A DNA stretch of 64,000 nt from Pseudodesulfovibrio portus (lineage in GTDB: Bacteria > Desulfobacterota > Desulfovibrionia > Desulfovibrionales > Desulfovibrionaceae). The stretch covers positions 2,640,001 through 2,704,000 of the forward strand of contig NZ_AP026708.1 in NCBI RefSeq assembly GCF_026000375.1, given 5' to 3'. This document shows positions 33,936-42,850 of the stretch, piece by piece. The stretch's first letter is position 1, and the number at the start of each line of letters is the position of its first letter. The notes beneath the pieces were generated by a model, which saw nothing but the letters and a program-made list of their open reading frames with translations, made no database searches and had not been told where the DNA came from. The translations under genes were made by a program, and so were the position numbers.

Positions 33936-36524
33936 ATGGGGTGGTTTGACTGGCTGCCGTGGAAGAAACGGGAACGGACTCCGGAAGAGATCGCCGAGAT
34001 CCGCCGGACGTTTGCCGTCCGCTATGACCATTTCCGCCTGCTCATCCAGGCCAACACCCGCGCCCACGAGCTGATAGGCGAGCTGGAAGAGGCGTTGCGC
34101 GGGTTCACGCCCTACGGCATGCAGTACGTGCAGACCCTGTGCACGCGCATCTCCACCTCCATATACAAGATGGTCCGCCACCTGGGCGAACTGAATCCCA
34201 AGGGGCAGGCCGAACTGAACCGGGCCATGGAGTCCATCAACGAGAAGATCATGGCCGTGCTCATCCCGGAGGAGCACCCGGAATCAGGCCAGCCGGTCAT
34301 CGACCTGGCCCGTGTGGGGCGCGACCACGCGGACCTGTGCGGACCCAAGATGGCCATGCTGGGCGAGGCGGGGAGCAAGCTGGGCCTGACCATCCCGGCC
34401 GGTTTCGTCATCACCGTGGCCGCCTACCGCCGGTTCATGCAGGCGGGCGGCATCGGCGGCGAGATCGACCGGCTGATCACGGCCACGGACGAGAACGACC
34501 GGGCCGCCGTGTTCAAGACCTCGGCGGACATCATGCAGCTGATAATGGACACGCCCGTGCCGAGCGACCTGGCCGAGGCCATCCTCGGGGCCTATGACGC
34601 CCTGTCCGTGGAACTCGAGCGGCAGCCGGAGCTGGCCGTGCGTTCGAGCGCCCTGGGCGAGGACGCCGAGGGGTCCTCCTTTGCCGGGCAGTATCGGTCC
34701 GTGCTCAACGTGGACCGTGGCTCGCTGATCGATGCCTATCGGGAGGTGGTGGCTTCCAAGTATTCCCGCCAGGCCATGGCCTACCGTATGAATCACGGCA
34801 TTCCGGACACGGACGTGGCAATGAGCGTGGGCTGCATGACCATGGTGGGCGCCGCGGCAGGCGGCGTGGCCTATTCCCGCAGCCCGGTCAACGTGCGCGA
34901 CGACCATGTCTCCATCCACTCGGTCTGGGGGCTGCCCAAGCCCGTGGTCGACGGCACGGCCGAGACAGATGAATTTCACGTCAGCCGCAACCCGCTGGCA
35001 GTGAGCTGGAGCGTGGTGGCCGACAAGACGGTCATGTTCGTGTGCGGCGATGACGAGGGCGTCTGCCGGGAGGACCTTGCCGAGGACCGGATGAAGGCCC
35101 CCTCCCTGACCGAGGAGCAGGCCCTGGCCGTGGCCCGCGAGGCCATCCGCATCGAGGAGCATTTCGGCACGCCCCAGGACATCGAGTGGGCCATGGACAT
35201 GGACGGCGGCTTCCACCTGCTGCAATGCCGCCCGCTCATGCAGGTGTCTGCGGACGATGCGCCCGGAGCCGGCAAGGCGGAGCGCGGGGACTCTGCGCTG
35301 CCCGAGCCGGTCCTGTCCGGCGGGCGCGTGGCCAGCCCGGGCGTGGGCGTCGGACCGGCGTACACCCTGCGCAAGGACGTGGACGCGCTTACCTTCCCGG
35401 ACGGCGGGGTGATGATCATCAAGCAGGCGTTGCCCAGCCGGGCTGCGTTGCTCGACCGGTGCAGCGCGGTCGTCGCCGAGCAGGGGGGAATGGCCGGGCA
35501 CCTGGCCAACGTGGCCCGCGAGTTCGGCGTCCCGGCCCTGTTCGGGCTCAAGGGCGCGGTGGGACATTTCGAGAACGGGACCATCCTGACGGTGGATGCG
35601 GACGGGCGGAGCGTCTACCGGGGCGCGGTGGAATCCCTGCTGGTGGAACGGCCACGGCAGCGCGTCATGCAGGGCAGCCAGGTGCACGCCGCCCTCAGGC
35701 AGGCGGCCCGGCACATCGTCCGGCTCAACCTGACCAACCCGGAGTCACCGGAGTTCCGGCCTGAAAAGTGCCGGACCCTGCACGACGTCATGCGCTACTG
35801 CCACGAGAAGGCGGTGTCCGAGATGTTCGAGTTCGGCACCAACGAGGACTTCATCGAGGCCGCGTCCCGCCAACTCATCTGCGGGGTGCCCAAGCAGTTC
35901 TGGATACTCAACCTGGACGACGGGTTCGCCCCTGAGACACGCGAGCGCACCGACCGGTGCGTACTCCTGGAACAGGTCGAGTCCTATCCCATGCAGGCGT
36001 TGTGGGCGGGCATGCAGGCCGTGCCGTGGGAGGGGCCGCCCCCGGTGCACGCGCGCGGGTTGATGTCGGTCATGTTCGAGGCCACCACCAACCCGAACCT
36101 GGTCACGGCGGCAGGCTCTCACTACACCCAGAAAAACTATTTCATGGTCTCGAAGAATTACTGCGCGCTCCAGTCCCGTTTCGGTTTCCATTACTGCGGG
36201 GTGGAGTCACTGGTCTCGGACCGGATCAGCGAGAACTATGCCAGCTTCCAGTTCAAGGGCGGGGCCGCCAATGCCGAGCGCCGTATCCTGCGCGCCCGGT
36301 TCGTGGGCGATCTGCTTGAGGAATTCGACTTCCGCGTCCGGGTGCGGGAGGACAACCTGGTCGCCCGCGTGGAGGGGCTGGCCCGCGAGTCCATGGGCAA
36401 GCGATTGAAAATCCTTGGCTACCTGATCACCCACACCCGTCAGCTGGACATGATCATGACCGACAAGGCGGCCGTGAAGCGGCGTCGGGAACGATTCCTC
36501 AAGGATTTCGAGATGTTTAATTAA
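33936..36524 (+). CDS. PEP-synthase-like phosphotransfer protein with unknown C-terminal domain
   Basis: An 862-residue cytoplasmic protein. About 110 helical residues come first, then (about 125-440) an ATP-grasp domain like the N-terminus of PEP synthase/PPDK (LGEAGSKLGLTIPAGFVITV, RSSALGEDAEGSSFAGQYRS, IEWAMDMDGGFHLLQCRPL), then the swivelling phosphohistidine domain with H522 in AEQGGMAGHLANVAREFGVP. The PEP/pyruvate barrel that would complete a PEP synthase is missing; instead there are about 280 residues of unknown type (KNYFMVSKNYCALQSRFGFH). It should form a phospho-His from ATP and pass it to an unknown acceptor. The start at 33936 has AAGGTGG upstream. Confidence 0.85.
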   Translation: MGWFDWLPWKKRERTPEEIAEIRRTFAVRYDHFRLLIQANTRAHELIGELEEALRGFTPYGMQYVQTLCTRISTSIYKMVRHLGELNPKGQAELNRAMESINEKIMAVLIPEEHPESGQPVIDLARVGRDHADLCGPKMAMLGEAGSKLGLTIPAGFVITVAAYRRFMQAGGIGGEIDRLITATDENDRAAVFKTSADIMQLIMDTPVPSDLAEAILGAYDALSVELERQPELAVRSSALGEDAEGSSFAGQYRSVLNVDRGSLIDAYREVVASKYSRQAMAYRMNHGIPDTDVAMSVGCMTMVGAAAGGVAYSRSPVNVRDDHVSIHSVWGLPKPVVDGTAETDEFHVSRNPLAVSWSVVADKTVMFVCGDDEGVCREDLAEDRMKAPSLTEEQALAVAREAIRIEEHFGTPQDIEWAMDMDGGFHLLQCRPLMQVSADDAPGAGKAERGDSALPEPVLSGGRVASPGVGVGPAYTLRKDVDALTFPDGGVMIIKQALPSRAALLDRCSAVVAEQGGMAGHLANVAREFGVPALFGLKGAVGHFENGTILTVDADGRSVYRGAVESLLVERPRQRVMQGSQVHAALRQAARHIVRLNLTNPESPEFRPEKCRTLHDVMRYCHEKAVSEMFEFGTNEDFIEAASRQLICGVPKQFWILNLDDGFAPETRERTDRCVLLEQVESYPMQALWAGMQAVPWEGPPPVHARGLMSVMFEATTNPNLVTAAGSHYTQKNYFMVSKNYCALQSRFGFHYCGVESLVSDRISENYASFQFKGGAANAERRILRARFVGDLLEEFDFRVRVREDNLVARVEGLARESMGKRLKILGYLITHTRQLDMIMTDKAAVKRRRERFLKDFEMFN

Positions 36525-36549
36525 TGTTGGTGGTGACGCTTGATTGGTG

Positions 36550-36587
36550 GCAGTTGAATTCGTTTTGCGACTTCAACTGCTTTTTTT
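36550..36587 (+). terminator. Rho-independent terminator after the phosphotransfer gene
   Basis: Stem GCAGTTGAA / TTCAACTGC with a 13-base loop (partly paired TTCG..CGA) and seven T. The T-run is also the outer end of the foldback element that follows. Confidence 0.9.
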
Positions 36588-37292
36588 GGTGTGGGCGCAT
36601 TCGCGTTCAGCTTCATTCGTTCTCCTTTTGGAGTGTTCCGCCACTACGGCGGCCCTGTTTTTGGCTGGCGCCCCAAAAATAGGGGAAAAAGGGCGCTTTT
36701 TGGGCTAGCTCGCGCTGTCAGGCCCAAGAGCCTGTAGGCGACGTTGCTGCCCGTCTGCAAACCTTCCTTTGGCAGGGTCGACGGGCTACGCAAGTCGCCC
36801 GGAACAGGCTCTAGGGCCTGACAGCGGATTGTCCGCCATTATCGAAAGACTCGCTCATCTCCAACGGGCGCACCTAAAGGATCGTATGCTCAAACAATCA
36901 GGGTTTGCATCAGCCCTTGATTGCGACCTAGAAACCGACAGCGAGGGGCGGCGGCTCCCGTGAGGCGACACGATAATTTTCCAGGGAGAATCGTTTAAGG
37001 GAGAGGAAGCGCGTGCCAATCCCCAGGGATGGGAGCCGTCCCGAGTTGATCGGATTCTTGCCGCGATCTTGGGGGCGGCCAAATTTGCCAAGCGCACTTT
37101 TTGCTTACTTTTTGGGGCGCCTAGCCACAAATCCGCAGGACAGCGGATTTGGAGCGCGCCTGGCAAGGCGCGACCCCGAAGGGGTGAGGGCCATGGACGG
37201 CCCGAATCAAAAAGTCAGCCGCTGTAAAAGCGGAACACAAAGTAAGGAGAACGAATGAAGCTGAACGCGAATGCGCCCACAACAAAAAAAGC
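36579..37292. repeat. Foldback element with about 49-bp terminal inverted repeats
   Basis: The ends 36579-36627 and 37244-37292 are complementary over about 49 bases with one mismatch, including the 37-base perfect core GTGGGCGCATTCGCGTTCAG... . Inside are nested inverted repeats: GGCTGGCGCCCCAAAAA (36663-36679) with TTTTTGGGGCGCCTAGCC (37109-37126), and CGCTGTCAGGCCC (36713-36725) with GGGCCTGACAGCG (36814-36826) plus GAGCCTGT/ACAGGCTC and GGCGAC/GTCGCC. A hairpin AAATCCGC/GCGGATTT lies at 37129-37150. No transposase or other gene is supported inside. It sits exactly between two converging terminators. Confidence 0.85.
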
Positions 37293-37317
37293 CCCGGAAG
37301 GAATATCCTTCCGGGGC
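37284..37317 (-). terminator. Rho-independent terminator of the tmc operon
   Basis: On the minus strand: stem GCCCCGGAAGGA with its complement, a 3-base loop and seven T. It overlaps the outer end of the foldback element. Confidence 0.92.
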
Positions 37318-37342
37318 TGTTTCTATCGGTAGAACCGAATGG

Positions 37343-37741
37343 TTACTTCACGTGGCACTCGCCACAGGCCACGGGGCCCTTGCCCTGTGTCTCGTGGCAG
37401 GTGATGCACTGCCCGTGATAGGCGCGCATGAGCGGGGTGCCGCCGTCGGTGCGTTCCACCTCGTGGCAGGAGGAGCAGGCTTCGCCCTCGGAGGATTCCT
37501 CGAGGTTCTGCGTGCCGTCGTCGTTCCTGGAGTGGTGGCAGACCACGCAGTCTTCCAGCTCGGCCTTCTCGTTGTGCGCGTCATGCTCGAAGGCGGCCTG
37601 GGGCCGTTCCAGCTTGGCGAACGCGTCCACCGGGATGTGGGTCATGTCGTCCTGGGAATAGGCGACCGGAGCCATGTAGGCGATGACCAGCGCGATGATG
37701 GTCAACATGGAGGCCGCGAGTTTCAGCGTATTCTTTTTCAT
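37343..37741 (-). CDS. tmcA: Tetraheme cytochrome c3 of the Tmc complex (TmcA)
   Basis: A 132-residue periplasmic cytochrome with a signal peptide (residues 1-29) and four CxxCH heme sites: C65-C68-H69, C89-C92-H93, C112-C115-H116 and C126-C129-H130. The mature size of about 100 residues fits type II cytochrome c3, which takes electrons from periplasmic hydrogenase via type I c3 and gives them to TmcB/C. It is the last gene of the tmc operon, 9 bases after tmcB. Confidence 0.93.
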   Translation of the reverse strand: MKKNTLKLAASMLTIIALVIAYMAPVAYSQDDMTHIPVDAFAKLERPQAAFEHDAHNEKAELEDCVVCHHSRNDDGTQNLEESSEGEACSSCHEVERTDGGTPLMRAYHGQCITCHETQGKGPVACGECHVK

Positions 37742-37750
37742 GGCGTCCTC

Positions 37751-39070
37751 CTAGAGTTCCGGTTTTTCCATCAGTTCGTAGATGATGTCGCCGATGAACT
37801 TACCGTGCATGCCGAGATCATAGTAACCGATGATGTCTTCAATGCCGCCGTGGCAGTTGTGGCACGGGATGACCACGTCCTTGACGCCGGTGGCCTTGAG
37901 CTGTTCGGCCTTGACCCGGTTGCCCGTCATGCGGGTGTTCTTGAACGGCGGACCGCAGTTGATGACGCCGCCGCCCGCGCAGCAGCAGTAGTTGTGCTCG
38001 CGGTTGGGGGTCATTTCCACGACCTCTTCGCACAGGAAGTGAACCACGTCGCGCAGCTTGTCCATGAGGCCCCGGCCGCGGATGATGTTGCACGGGTCCT
38101 GGATGGTGACGGGCTTCTCGTACTTGTGGGTGATCTTGATCTTGTTGTCGCGGATCAGTTCCCAGTAGAAGTCGATGGCGTGGATGACCGGGACGGGCAT
38201 CTTCTTGTGGCCGAGCCAGCGGTTGCCCATGTCGTAGACAGAGCGGAAGGCGTGGCCGCATTCGCCCATGACGATGCGCTTGACGCGCAGCTTCTGGGCC
38301 GATTCGTAGTGGGCGCGTTTCAGGCGGCCCATGTTCTCGAAGTCGCCGACGAACATGCACATGTCCGAGTTGTCCCAACCCGGATGGGAGGGCATGGTCC
38401 AGTCGCAACCGGCTGCGTTCATGATGGCGGCGGCCTGGTAGATGAGCTGGGTCCGGAACTTGGGTTCCGGGGCGATGACCGAGTAGTAGATATCGGCGCC
38501 TTCCTTGTCCAGCGGGATGCGCAGGTCAGGGAATTCGTCGCGGGCTTCGTCTTCCTGCCACTGCAGGGAGTCGATCCACTCGTCGTCCTTGACCCACATC
38601 TGGTTCATGGTGGAGGAGTGGGAGTGGGCGGTGTCGCGGATGTACTGCGGGACAACGTCCAGCAGGTAGCAGATGCGGCGGACCATGGACATTATGTAGC
38701 CGGTGTCGATGCCGATGGGACAGTAGTGAGCGCACCGCTTGCACAGGTTGCATTCGGTGTAGGCCATCTGCGCCATCTCGTAGATGCGCTGGGGTTCGAC
38801 CTTGCCCTTCTTTTCCATCAGTTCATACATGGTCTCCGTGGCCTTGTTGACCGGCGAGTAGCTCGGGTCCTGGTCGTGGGACATGTAGTAGTGGCAACCC
38901 TGGGAGCAGAGGCCGCAACGCATGCAGGTCTCTTTGTATGCCCTGAGTTTGGCGCCGGTTTCGCCTTTGAGCATCTGGTTGACCACTGTCTCGATTTTCT
39001 CGGTGGTCAATCCGGCAACGCCGGCCTCAAGGCCGACATCGGATATGATTCTGTCAGCAATGTGACTCAT
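37751..39070 (-). CDS. tmcB: Tmc complex iron-sulfur subunit (HdrD/CCG-type) TmcB
   Basis: A 439-residue cytoplasmic-side subunit. Two ferredoxin-type motifs (CMRCGLCSQGCHYY near residue 46 and CNLCKRCAHYCPIG near 105) are followed by two cysteine-rich CCG-like regions (HNYCCCAGGG and CHNCHGG), as in HdrD and DsrK. Such subunits carry out disulfide/thiol or electron-transfer chemistry at [4Fe-4S] clusters. Context with tmcA and tmcC fixes the assignment. Ribosome site before ATG 39070 is present (CGAGGTAC). Confidence 0.92.
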   Translation of the reverse strand: MSHIADRIISDVGLEAGVAGLTTEKIETVVNQMLKGETGAKLRAYKETCMRCGLCSQGCHYYMSHDQDPSYSPVNKATETMYELMEKKGKVEPQRIYEMAQMAYTECNLCKRCAHYCPIGIDTGYIMSMVRRICYLLDVVPQYIRDTAHSHSSTMNQMWVKDDEWIDSLQWQEDEARDEFPDLRIPLDKEGADIYYSVIAPEPKFRTQLIYQAAAIMNAAGCDWTMPSHPGWDNSDMCMFVGDFENMGRLKRAHYESAQKLRVKRIVMGECGHAFRSVYDMGNRWLGHKKMPVPVIHAIDFYWELIRDNKIKITHKYEKPVTIQDPCNIIRGRGLMDKLRDVVHFLCEEVVEMTPNREHNYCCCAGGGVINCGPPFKNTRMTGNRVKAEQLKATGVKDVVIPCHNCHGGIEDIIGYYDLGMHGKFIGDIIYELMEKPEL

Positions 39071-39103
39071 TATTCGTACCTCGCGTTACTGTGATGGTTT
39101 GGC

Positions 39104-39763
39104 CTACCAGTCATTGGCATGGCGAACGCCGCCGAATTCCGATCCCATGTACGCCCTGGTGAACAGGACGAACAGCGCGTGGCTCAGGCGGGTGAACGGG
39201 ATCAGTGCGATCAGCAGTTCAGCGCTCAGCACGTGCAGGATGGTCATCAGGAGAACCGGGCCGATCTGGTGATAGGCCAGGACGCCGGTGATGAACGGCA
39301 GGATGACGAGGATCAGGGCAAACCAATCCTGGCAACGGGTGACTCCCTTGACGTGGGGCAGGGAGAGCCGACGATAGGCGAAGACCGCACAGCCCGCGAT
39401 GGCCACGAAGCTGACGATGTCGCCGAAAGCGGTCGGCAGGCTCGGGATGGAGATGCCGAAGTTCATGTCCCACAGGACCACGTGCGCGTTCAGGAACACC
39501 GCCACCAGAAGGAAGGCGATGTGGAACACGAAGGTGGTGACAGTCATCAGGGGATCGGATTTCCAGCCTTGGGACTTGAAGGGGACCATCCAGGCGAGGA
39601 TGGACCGCAGTCCGTAGAACCAGCTCATGTAAGCCAGGGAGGAGCCGTCCTTGGCCTTGGCCAGCGCGTACATGCTGACCAGACGGTAGACGGACCCTAT
39701 GATGAAGATGCCGAAGGCGATCCAAGCCAGGGGGCCGGTGACGAAAGAATATAAGGATGTCAT
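39104..39763 (-). CDS. tmcC: Tmc complex membrane subunit TmcC
   Basis: A 219-residue integral membrane protein with about five hydrophobic helices (WIAFGIFIIGSVYRLVSMYA, FVFHIAFLLVAVFLNAHVVL, FGDIVSFVAIAGCAVFAYRR, WFALILVILPFITGVLAYHQ and ILHVLSAELLIALIPFTRL). The histidines in these helices (FHIAF, LNAHVV, LAYHQ, LHVLSAE) fit heme b ligands, like NarI/DsrM. It links periplasmic TmcA to cytoplasmic TmcB. GGAGGGAG precedes the start. Confidence 0.9.
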   Translation of the reverse strand: MTSLYSFVTGPLAWIAFGIFIIGSVYRLVSMYALAKAKDGSSLAYMSWFYGLRSILAWMVPFKSQGWKSDPLMTVTTFVFHIAFLLVAVFLNAHVVLWDMNFGISIPSLPTAFGDIVSFVAIAGCAVFAYRRLSLPHVKGVTRCQDWFALILVILPFITGVLAYHQIGPVLLMTILHVLSAELLIALIPFTRLSHALFVLFTRAYMGSEFGGVRHANDW

Positions 39764-39778
39764 TGCGTCTCCCTCCGC

Positions 39779-41038
39779 CTAGAATTGGGCCACGTCGGCA
39801 ACGATGCGGACATAGCTGTTGTTTTCGATGGCGCGGATCAGCACCTTGGTGCCGTCCTCGTTGAAGACCGGGGGCCACGCCTGGTCGAAGTCGCGCTCGT
39901 AAGCCTTGCCGTTGACCAGGATGCGGCGCTTGCCGTCCTTTTCCACCATGCAGGCCACGTTCTTGGAATCGGCAGAGAAGGCGACAGGCCAGGCCATGTC
40001 GTATGTGCCGGTCCAGGCGGTGCCGTCCACAACGATCTTGAAGTTCTCGTTGTACTCGCTGGTCAGCAGCCCGGCACGGGTGCCGTCGGGGCTGACGACC
40101 AGGTCGTTGGCGGTGGGGTAGGTTTCGCTCCAGGGGGCGTTGTTCCTGCATGCGGTGAACTGCCCGTAGCTGGTGGCCACCACGGCCCACAGGTTGTCGC
40201 CGGAAGCGTCGTACTGCAATTCCAGACACTGGATGTAACGCGGTTCCCAGATGAACGCGCCGTCCTTGGCCACGCCCCACTTGCCGCCTTCGCGGGCCGG
40301 GGCGGCCACGGAGTCGTCCTTGGGGTTGAAGACCGGTTCCCAGACCTGGTTGAAGGTCTTGGTCCAGGGCACGTCGTCCACGGCGATGGTGTTGTCGTAG
40401 ACGGTGACGCGGACCTGCGCGGCGACCTTGTCGCCGGCATCGTTGAACCGCGGCGTCCAGATGTTGACGTACATGTTGTCCCAGGGCTTGCCGTCCACGA
40501 CCACGGAGTAAGCGCCGCTCTTGAAAGCTTCGAGGTCGGCTGCGGCCATTGACTTGACCTGGGCCACGCCTGCCGTGTGGGCGCCGTCTTTCGACAGCGC
40601 GGGCTGGCTGAGGTTCTCATAGAGGTTTTCCCACGGCTCGCCGTTGACGCACATGCCGTACTGTTCCATGGACTTGTACATGGTTGCGAACGTGGAACCG
40701 TCTTCGCTGATCAGCGTGTCCCAGACGTAGTCCGTGGCTTCGCCGACAGATTCACCGTCCGCAAACAGAGCCCATTCCATGTCCTGCTGACAGATGGCGG
40801 TCAGCCGTCCGTCCGGAGAAAACTTCGGATACCAGATCTTTTCGAACGTGGCTTCCCAAACTGTGTTGTTGGTACGAATGGAGAATTCGCCGTCGCCGAC
40901 CTTGACGATTGCGGCGATGGTTTCACCGTCAGGAGAGACATACGGCTCTTCCTGCCATTCGTGTCCATCGAGAGGGGAGAGGGACTCAACGACCGTTTTC
41001 TGGCCGATTTCCCAATCCCAAGAGGAGATTTTTCCCAT
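39779..41038 (-). CDS. tmcD: Tmc complex subunit TmcD (WD40-like repeat protein)
   Basis: A 419-residue protein without signal peptide. It has regularly spaced repeats of the type VSPDGETIAAIVKVGDGEFS and FSPDGRLTAICQQDMEWALF, each followed by WD or WE-containing strands, so a beta-propeller is likely. It is the first gene of the tmc operon here (order D-C-B-A). Ribosome site AAGGGGGTG. The role of TmcD in electron transfer is unknown; it is known as a regular part of the complex's gene cluster. Confidence 0.88.
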   Translation of the reverse strand: MGKISSWDWEIGQKTVVESLSPLDGHEWQEEPYVSPDGETIAAIVKVGDGEFSIRTNNTVWEATFEKIWYPKFSPDGRLTAICQQDMEWALFADGESVGEATDYVWDTLISEDGSTFATMYKSMEQYGMCVNGEPWENLYENLSQPALSKDGAHTAGVAQVKSMAAADLEAFKSGAYSVVVDGKPWDNMYVNIWTPRFNDAGDKVAAQVRVTVYDNTIAVDDVPWTKTFNQVWEPVFNPKDDSVAAPAREGGKWGVAKDGAFIWEPRYIQCLELQYDASGDNLWAVVATSYGQFTACRNNAPWSETYPTANDLVVSPDGTRAGLLTSEYNENFKIVVDGTAWTGTYDMAWPVAFSADSKNVACMVEKDGKRRILVNGKAYERDFDQAWPPVFNEDGTKVLIRAIENNSYVRIVADVAQF

Positions 41039-41610
41039 AGCACCCCCTTATGTTGTGACACCGCTTCGCGGGAGAAACGGCAATACGTGACCCGCAGTGC
41101 GCGGGTCGAGTCAATCAACGCGGGGTCGCGATCGTCATGAAACGGCGTATGGGCCATCCCGGTCAGGTCATCGTCTGCAGGCAACCCTCGGGCAACGCAT
41201 CGGCGAAGCCTCCGGGACGCTCAAACTCCGAGGGATGACCCGCAAGCAGGTTCATGAAACCCGTCTAGAACGATCTTCCCATGTTCTCGTTCGTGACGAT
41301 TTCGACACCCAAGGATTTGAGGCGGCTCTGGCGGCGACCGCCGCCTTGTACCAATGTGCATCCCTTCCCAAAGTGCACCCTCAATTCCGTTGCTGTAACC
41401 AGCTGATGGCAATGTTCAGGGCCAGCTTCCGACATGGTAAAATGCTTGATTTTACTAGCATTTATCGGTTGCCATCGGCCCATGGAACAAAGACATGGTT
41501 CTGTATAAACACACGAAAAGGAAATAGTCCATATTTTTCACAGATAAATGGGTATTCCAGACCGGATAGGTATGTTTTGTTCAGGATGAAGTCGGCTGCC
41601 GGGCGGAAGG
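41039..41610. other. Intergenic region upstream of tmcD, no gene supported
   Basis: About 570 bases. The left part must carry the tmc promoter on the minus strand. ORFs of 60-220 codons can be drawn on both strands, but none has a ribosome site, a family match or the codon pattern of the neighbours. A GGCGGC-GACC-GCCGCC hairpin lies near 41326-41345. The right third (41440-41600) is clearly more AT-rich than the rest of the window and may be remnant DNA. Confidence 0.35.
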
Positions 41611-41643
41611 AAAAAAGGCGCCGCCCGGGTGGAGGGCGGCGCC
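41611..41643 (-). terminator. Rho-independent terminator of the tad operon
   Basis: On the minus strand: perfect 10-bp stem GGCGCCGCCC / GGGCGGCGCC with a 7-base loop and six T. Confidence 0.92.
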
Positions 41644-41670
41644 GTGCGGATGGATGCGTGCGCGTGCTGG

Positions 41671-42843
41671 TTACATCCGGCTCGAGTCGAGCAGAATCCG
41701 GCTCATGCGCAGCAGGCATTCGGTGCTGTCGGTCGGGTCCGGCTCCACGGCCAGGGTGTTCATGAACCGCGCGGAAACGTTGCCCGTGCTGTCCACGTCT
41801 TCGATGAAAAACGCGCCCAGTTCGTAGATGATGAGGGAGTTTCTCCCTCCGGATGGCGGGTCGCGCGGATCGTAGAACGAGATGATGATGACCCTGGGGC
41901 TGTCCAGGGGGTCGGGGTAGGAGCTTCCTTCCACGGAGTTGGTGGAGGTGTCCCAGCGGGCATAGGGGTCCATGCCGATGAGGGTGTTTGCCCCGGCCTT
42001 GACCGGTCCGGCGGAATTGCCCGGCTCTATGAGCAGCTCGTCGCCGGGTTCCACGGTGGCTTCGCTGTTGGAGCCGGTGCATCCTTCGATGTTCTCCTTG
42101 ACCATGGCCGCGCCGGTGGTGGGAACTCCCTTGTTCAGGGGGGGCAGGTCCACCAGGTTGTACTGGCCCGGGGCGATGGCCAGGCTCGGGTCGCCGGGCT
42201 TGATGATGATCCGGGTGCCCACGTCCTCCTGGGAGTATCCCTGGACCACCACGCTGTCCAACTCCTGCAGGCTCTCGATATCCAGCTCGCCGTTCCGGTA
42301 GTACTTTGTGCCGGGTGCGGCCTCGTCGTCCCAGGTGAACTTGGTGGGCACCACGAAGGGCTTGACGCACTTGGATGAGCAGATGCCCACAATGCCTGCG
42401 CGGGAGACCGCCGAGATGTCCATGGCGGGAACGTTTACGGCCTTGCCGAAATAGAGCGGGAAGGCGTTTTCGCGCTCACCGCTGAGGGTGACGGTCACTT
42501 CCACCTGGTTGGGGTTTTCCTCGTCCGGGACGCCGTCCTTGAGGAAGACGATGTCCGTATCCTGCAGGGCGACGCCGGGCACGTCCGCGTCCTGGAGGTT
42601 CCGGGCGGCATACCGGGTGACGATGGCCCGGAGCTTTGCAAAGTCCCTGCCTTCGGCCAGCAGCGAATTGGCCCCGGCCAGCGCTCCCGCGTCGGCGGCT
42701 GTCTGGAGGGCGCTGTGCTTGAGGTAGGCCCGCCCCAGGTCAACGGCCAGGGCGGTCAGTCCCATCAGGGCCGCCAGGCTCAGGCTGACCATGACGGTGG
42801 CCGATCCGTTCCGGTCGGCGAAGAGATTTCGGATATGTGTCAT
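41671..42843 (-). CDS. tadG: TadG-like pilus/secretion-associated protein
   Basis: A 390-residue protein with the TadG N-terminal signature: a basic start, then GSATVMVSLSLAALMGLTALAVDLGRAYL and ALQTAADAGALAGANSL. The rest is extracytoplasmic with a cysteine pair (GICSSKC) and low-complexity loops. TadG-type proteins act with Flp pili of the Tad system. The start at 42843 was chosen from GGAG about 9 bases upstream. It is the third gene of the tad unit, 7 bases after the second. The rest of the Tad machinery is not in this window. Confidence 0.85.
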   Translation of the reverse strand: MTHIRNLFADRNGSATVMVSLSLAALMGLTALAVDLGRAYLKHSALQTAADAGALAGANSLLAEGRDFAKLRAIVTRYAARNLQDADVPGVALQDTDIVFLKDGVPDEENPNQVEVTVTLSGERENAFPLYFGKAVNVPAMDISAVSRAGIVGICSSKCVKPFVVPTKFTWDDEAAPGTKYYRNGELDIESLQELDSVVVQGYSQEDVGTRIIIKPGDPSLAIAPGQYNLVDLPPLNKGVPTTGAAMVKENIEGCTGSNSEATVEPGDELLIEPGNSAGPVKAGANTLIGMDPYARWDTSTNSVEGSSYPDPLDSPRVIIISFYDPRDPPSGGRNSLIIYELGAFFIEDVDSTGNVSARFMNTLAVEPDPTDSTECLLRMSRILLDSSRM

Positions 42844-42850
42844 GGCGGGA

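Noticed and set aside
36769-37258. Short plus-strand frames inside the foldback element
   Set aside because: They run through the inverted repeats, lack ribosome sites and have no recognisable protein features.
41097-41765. A 222-codon plus-strand frame upstream of the tad terminator
   Set aside because: It runs antisense through the tad terminator and into tadG, with mixed composition and no ribosome site.
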